Source: Oscillospiraceae bacterium (lineage in GTDB: Bacteria > Bacillota > Clostridia > Oscillospirales > Oscillospiraceae). Taken from it: DNA of 32,546 nt. Below the pieces are notes generated by a model. The model did not search any database, was not told where the DNA came from, and worked only from the letters and a program-made list of their open reading frames with translations. Positions 31,628 to 32,546 of the stretch are shown here, one piece after another. The stretch is from assembly GCA_015067585.1 (NCBI GenBank), contig SVMC01000021.1, forward strand, positions 1 through 32,546, in the 5' to 3' direction. The stretch's first letter is position 1. Every line of letters begins with the position of its first letter. Made by a program: the position numbers and the translations under genes.

Positions 31628-32546
31628 TCAATCGATATTGGAGCGGAGGACAAAGTGCATCACCCAGTTGCCTTCTGCATCGATCAGGCCGGATCGGCCG
31701 TCAATGCATATCGGGAAAATACCATTGACCGGAGGCATTACCGAATCGGCTTCAAACAGGAATTCTGCGGCAGAATTATAGATTGTGTATTTCATGGAAC
31801 CGTCGTCTTCGTAGGTAGAACACAAAATATAGAGTTCGTCGGTTTCGCTGTCAATGTAAAAACTGTAATAGGACGAATCATCATCGGGTACAATCAACCA
31901 GGTGTCGCTGACGGTATCATAAACACCTTCTGCACCACCTCCGAAATATTGGACCTCCAGGCCTATATCAGAATACCTTTCCACTGCGTGTGCAGCCGCA
32001 TAATCATAATAATCGTCGATTTGACCTAAGGTATAGGTAATTTCACCTGTCTGAAAATCCACCCACATACATTGATCATCTAAATCACCGCTGCTCCCGT
32101 AAATCGCTATGACAAACAAGCCGTCAATAAACTCATAATACTCCCAGTTCAAATCCTCCTGCCAGTTTTCCCCTAAAATTGTGCTTGCGTTTTCTTTGAG
32201 CGGACATTCTTTTATGTTGCCATTCAGGTCGCACAGCCAGAATTTTCCTTCGCTATCCACCAGAAGGATCTGCTCGGAACTGATCGCAACTGCATAGGCA
32301 TATTCCAGAGGGATGCACCAGCTGCCATCCGCTGCAGCCAGTCCGTAGCCATATTCCAGAACATAGTCCCAATACTCCCAGCTTTCCCAGCCCATCTCTT
32401 TTGCCCATGCAAGCCATTCTTCGTCTGTTGCGGTTTTTTGCAGCAGGAATACGGGCAGCGGTTCACCGTTCCAACGCAAGCGCTTTAGATTCGAATAGAC
32501 CGGCTCTACAACTACCTCGCCGTCTATTGTTGCCAGACCATAGAGC
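31628..32546 (-). CDS. WG-repeat-like protein (partial, N-terminus beyond right edge)
   Basis: The minus-strand frame is open from the window edge to a stop at 31628 and shows about 305 residues. It contains repeats of the WG type: YGLATIDGEVVVEPVYSNLKRL at the edge, GYGLAAADGSWCIPLEYAYAV, and SGLIDAEGNWVMHF near the end. These alternate with acidic, Tyr/Trp-rich segments. WG repeats form propeller-like modules of largely unknown function, often in secreted or anchored proteins. The signal or anchor, if any, lies outside the window. It is AT-richer than the ribosomal genes beside it, converges with rplT and looks accessory. Confidence 0.7.
   Translation of the reverse strand, partial: LYGLATIDGEVVVEPVYSNLKRLRWNGEPLPVFLLQKTATDEEWLAWAKEMGWESWEYWDYVLEYGYGLAAADGSWCIPLEYAYAVAISSEQILLVDSEGKFWLCDLNGNIKECPLKENASTILGENWQEDLNWEYYEFIDGLFVIAIYGSSGDLDDQCMWVDFQTGEITYTLGQIDDYYDYAAAHAVERYSDIGLEVQYFGGGAEGVYDTVSDTWLIVPDDDSSYYSFYIDSETDELYILCSTYEDDGSMKYTIYNSAAEFLFEADSVMPPVNGIFPICIDGRSGLIDAEGNWVMHFVLRSNID

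Noticed and set aside
1-32546. CRISPR arrays, tRNA/rRNA genes, insertion sequences, prophage or defence modules
   Set aside because: No regularly spaced repeats, cloverleaf genes, transposases, integrases or phage genes were seen on reading both strands.

Overview
The window comes from a spore-forming, GC-rich member of the Clostridia, most likely an Oscillospiraceae/Ruminococcaceae-type gut bacterium. This is inferred from gene content, not from a database match. The glutamate dehydrogenase is close to the Clostridium symbiosum enzyme. SepF, DivIVA, a SleL/YaaH-type spore cortex hydrolase, a YtvI-like permease and a PheB-type ACT protein are all Firmicutes markers. Regulation is by Firmicutes-type RNA devices: a c-di-AMP riboswitch, an isoleucine T-box and an attenuated infC leader.

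Layout. Positions 1-2364 hold a partial sodium:solute symporter on the minus strand behind a ydaO/yuaA-type c-di-AMP riboswitch, and a divergent ADP-ribosylglycohydrolase. Positions 2449-2551 are a palindromic intergenic element. Positions 2687-8720 are a minus-strand metabolic and spore block: gdhA, serA and serC (with a strong terminator hairpin between serC and serA), a small membrane protein, two very small genes (one 20% cysteine) and the LysM/GH18 hydrolase. Positions 8864-20314 are a long co-directional run: miaB, mutS, a CPBP protease, mutL, miaA, hfq, an HlyD-like protein, yggS, sepF and divIVA. It links tRNA modification, mismatch repair, RNA chaperoning and cell division. ileS follows with its own T-box leader, but its reading frame is broken by an apparent one-base deletion.

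Positions 23593-27980 are an accessory, AT-rich island. It holds a secreted BspA-type leucine-rich-repeat/SLH protein whose two halves differ sharply in base composition, and two unknown membrane-anchored proteins. From 28058 the window returns to core genes: a YtvI-like permease (minus), a PheB-like ACT protein, a small membrane protein, and the infC-rpmI-rplT translation operon with a non-AUG (ATC) start for IF3. A partial WG-repeat-like gene runs off the right edge on the minus strand.

The most notable points are a hairpin that would bury the hfq start codon, the ileS frameshift, the chimeric LRR/SLH gene, the cysteine-rich mini-gene beside the spore hydrolase, and several other leader or intercistronic RNA structures. 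I found no CRISPR array, tRNA, rRNA or insertion sequence, and no clear new defence system.
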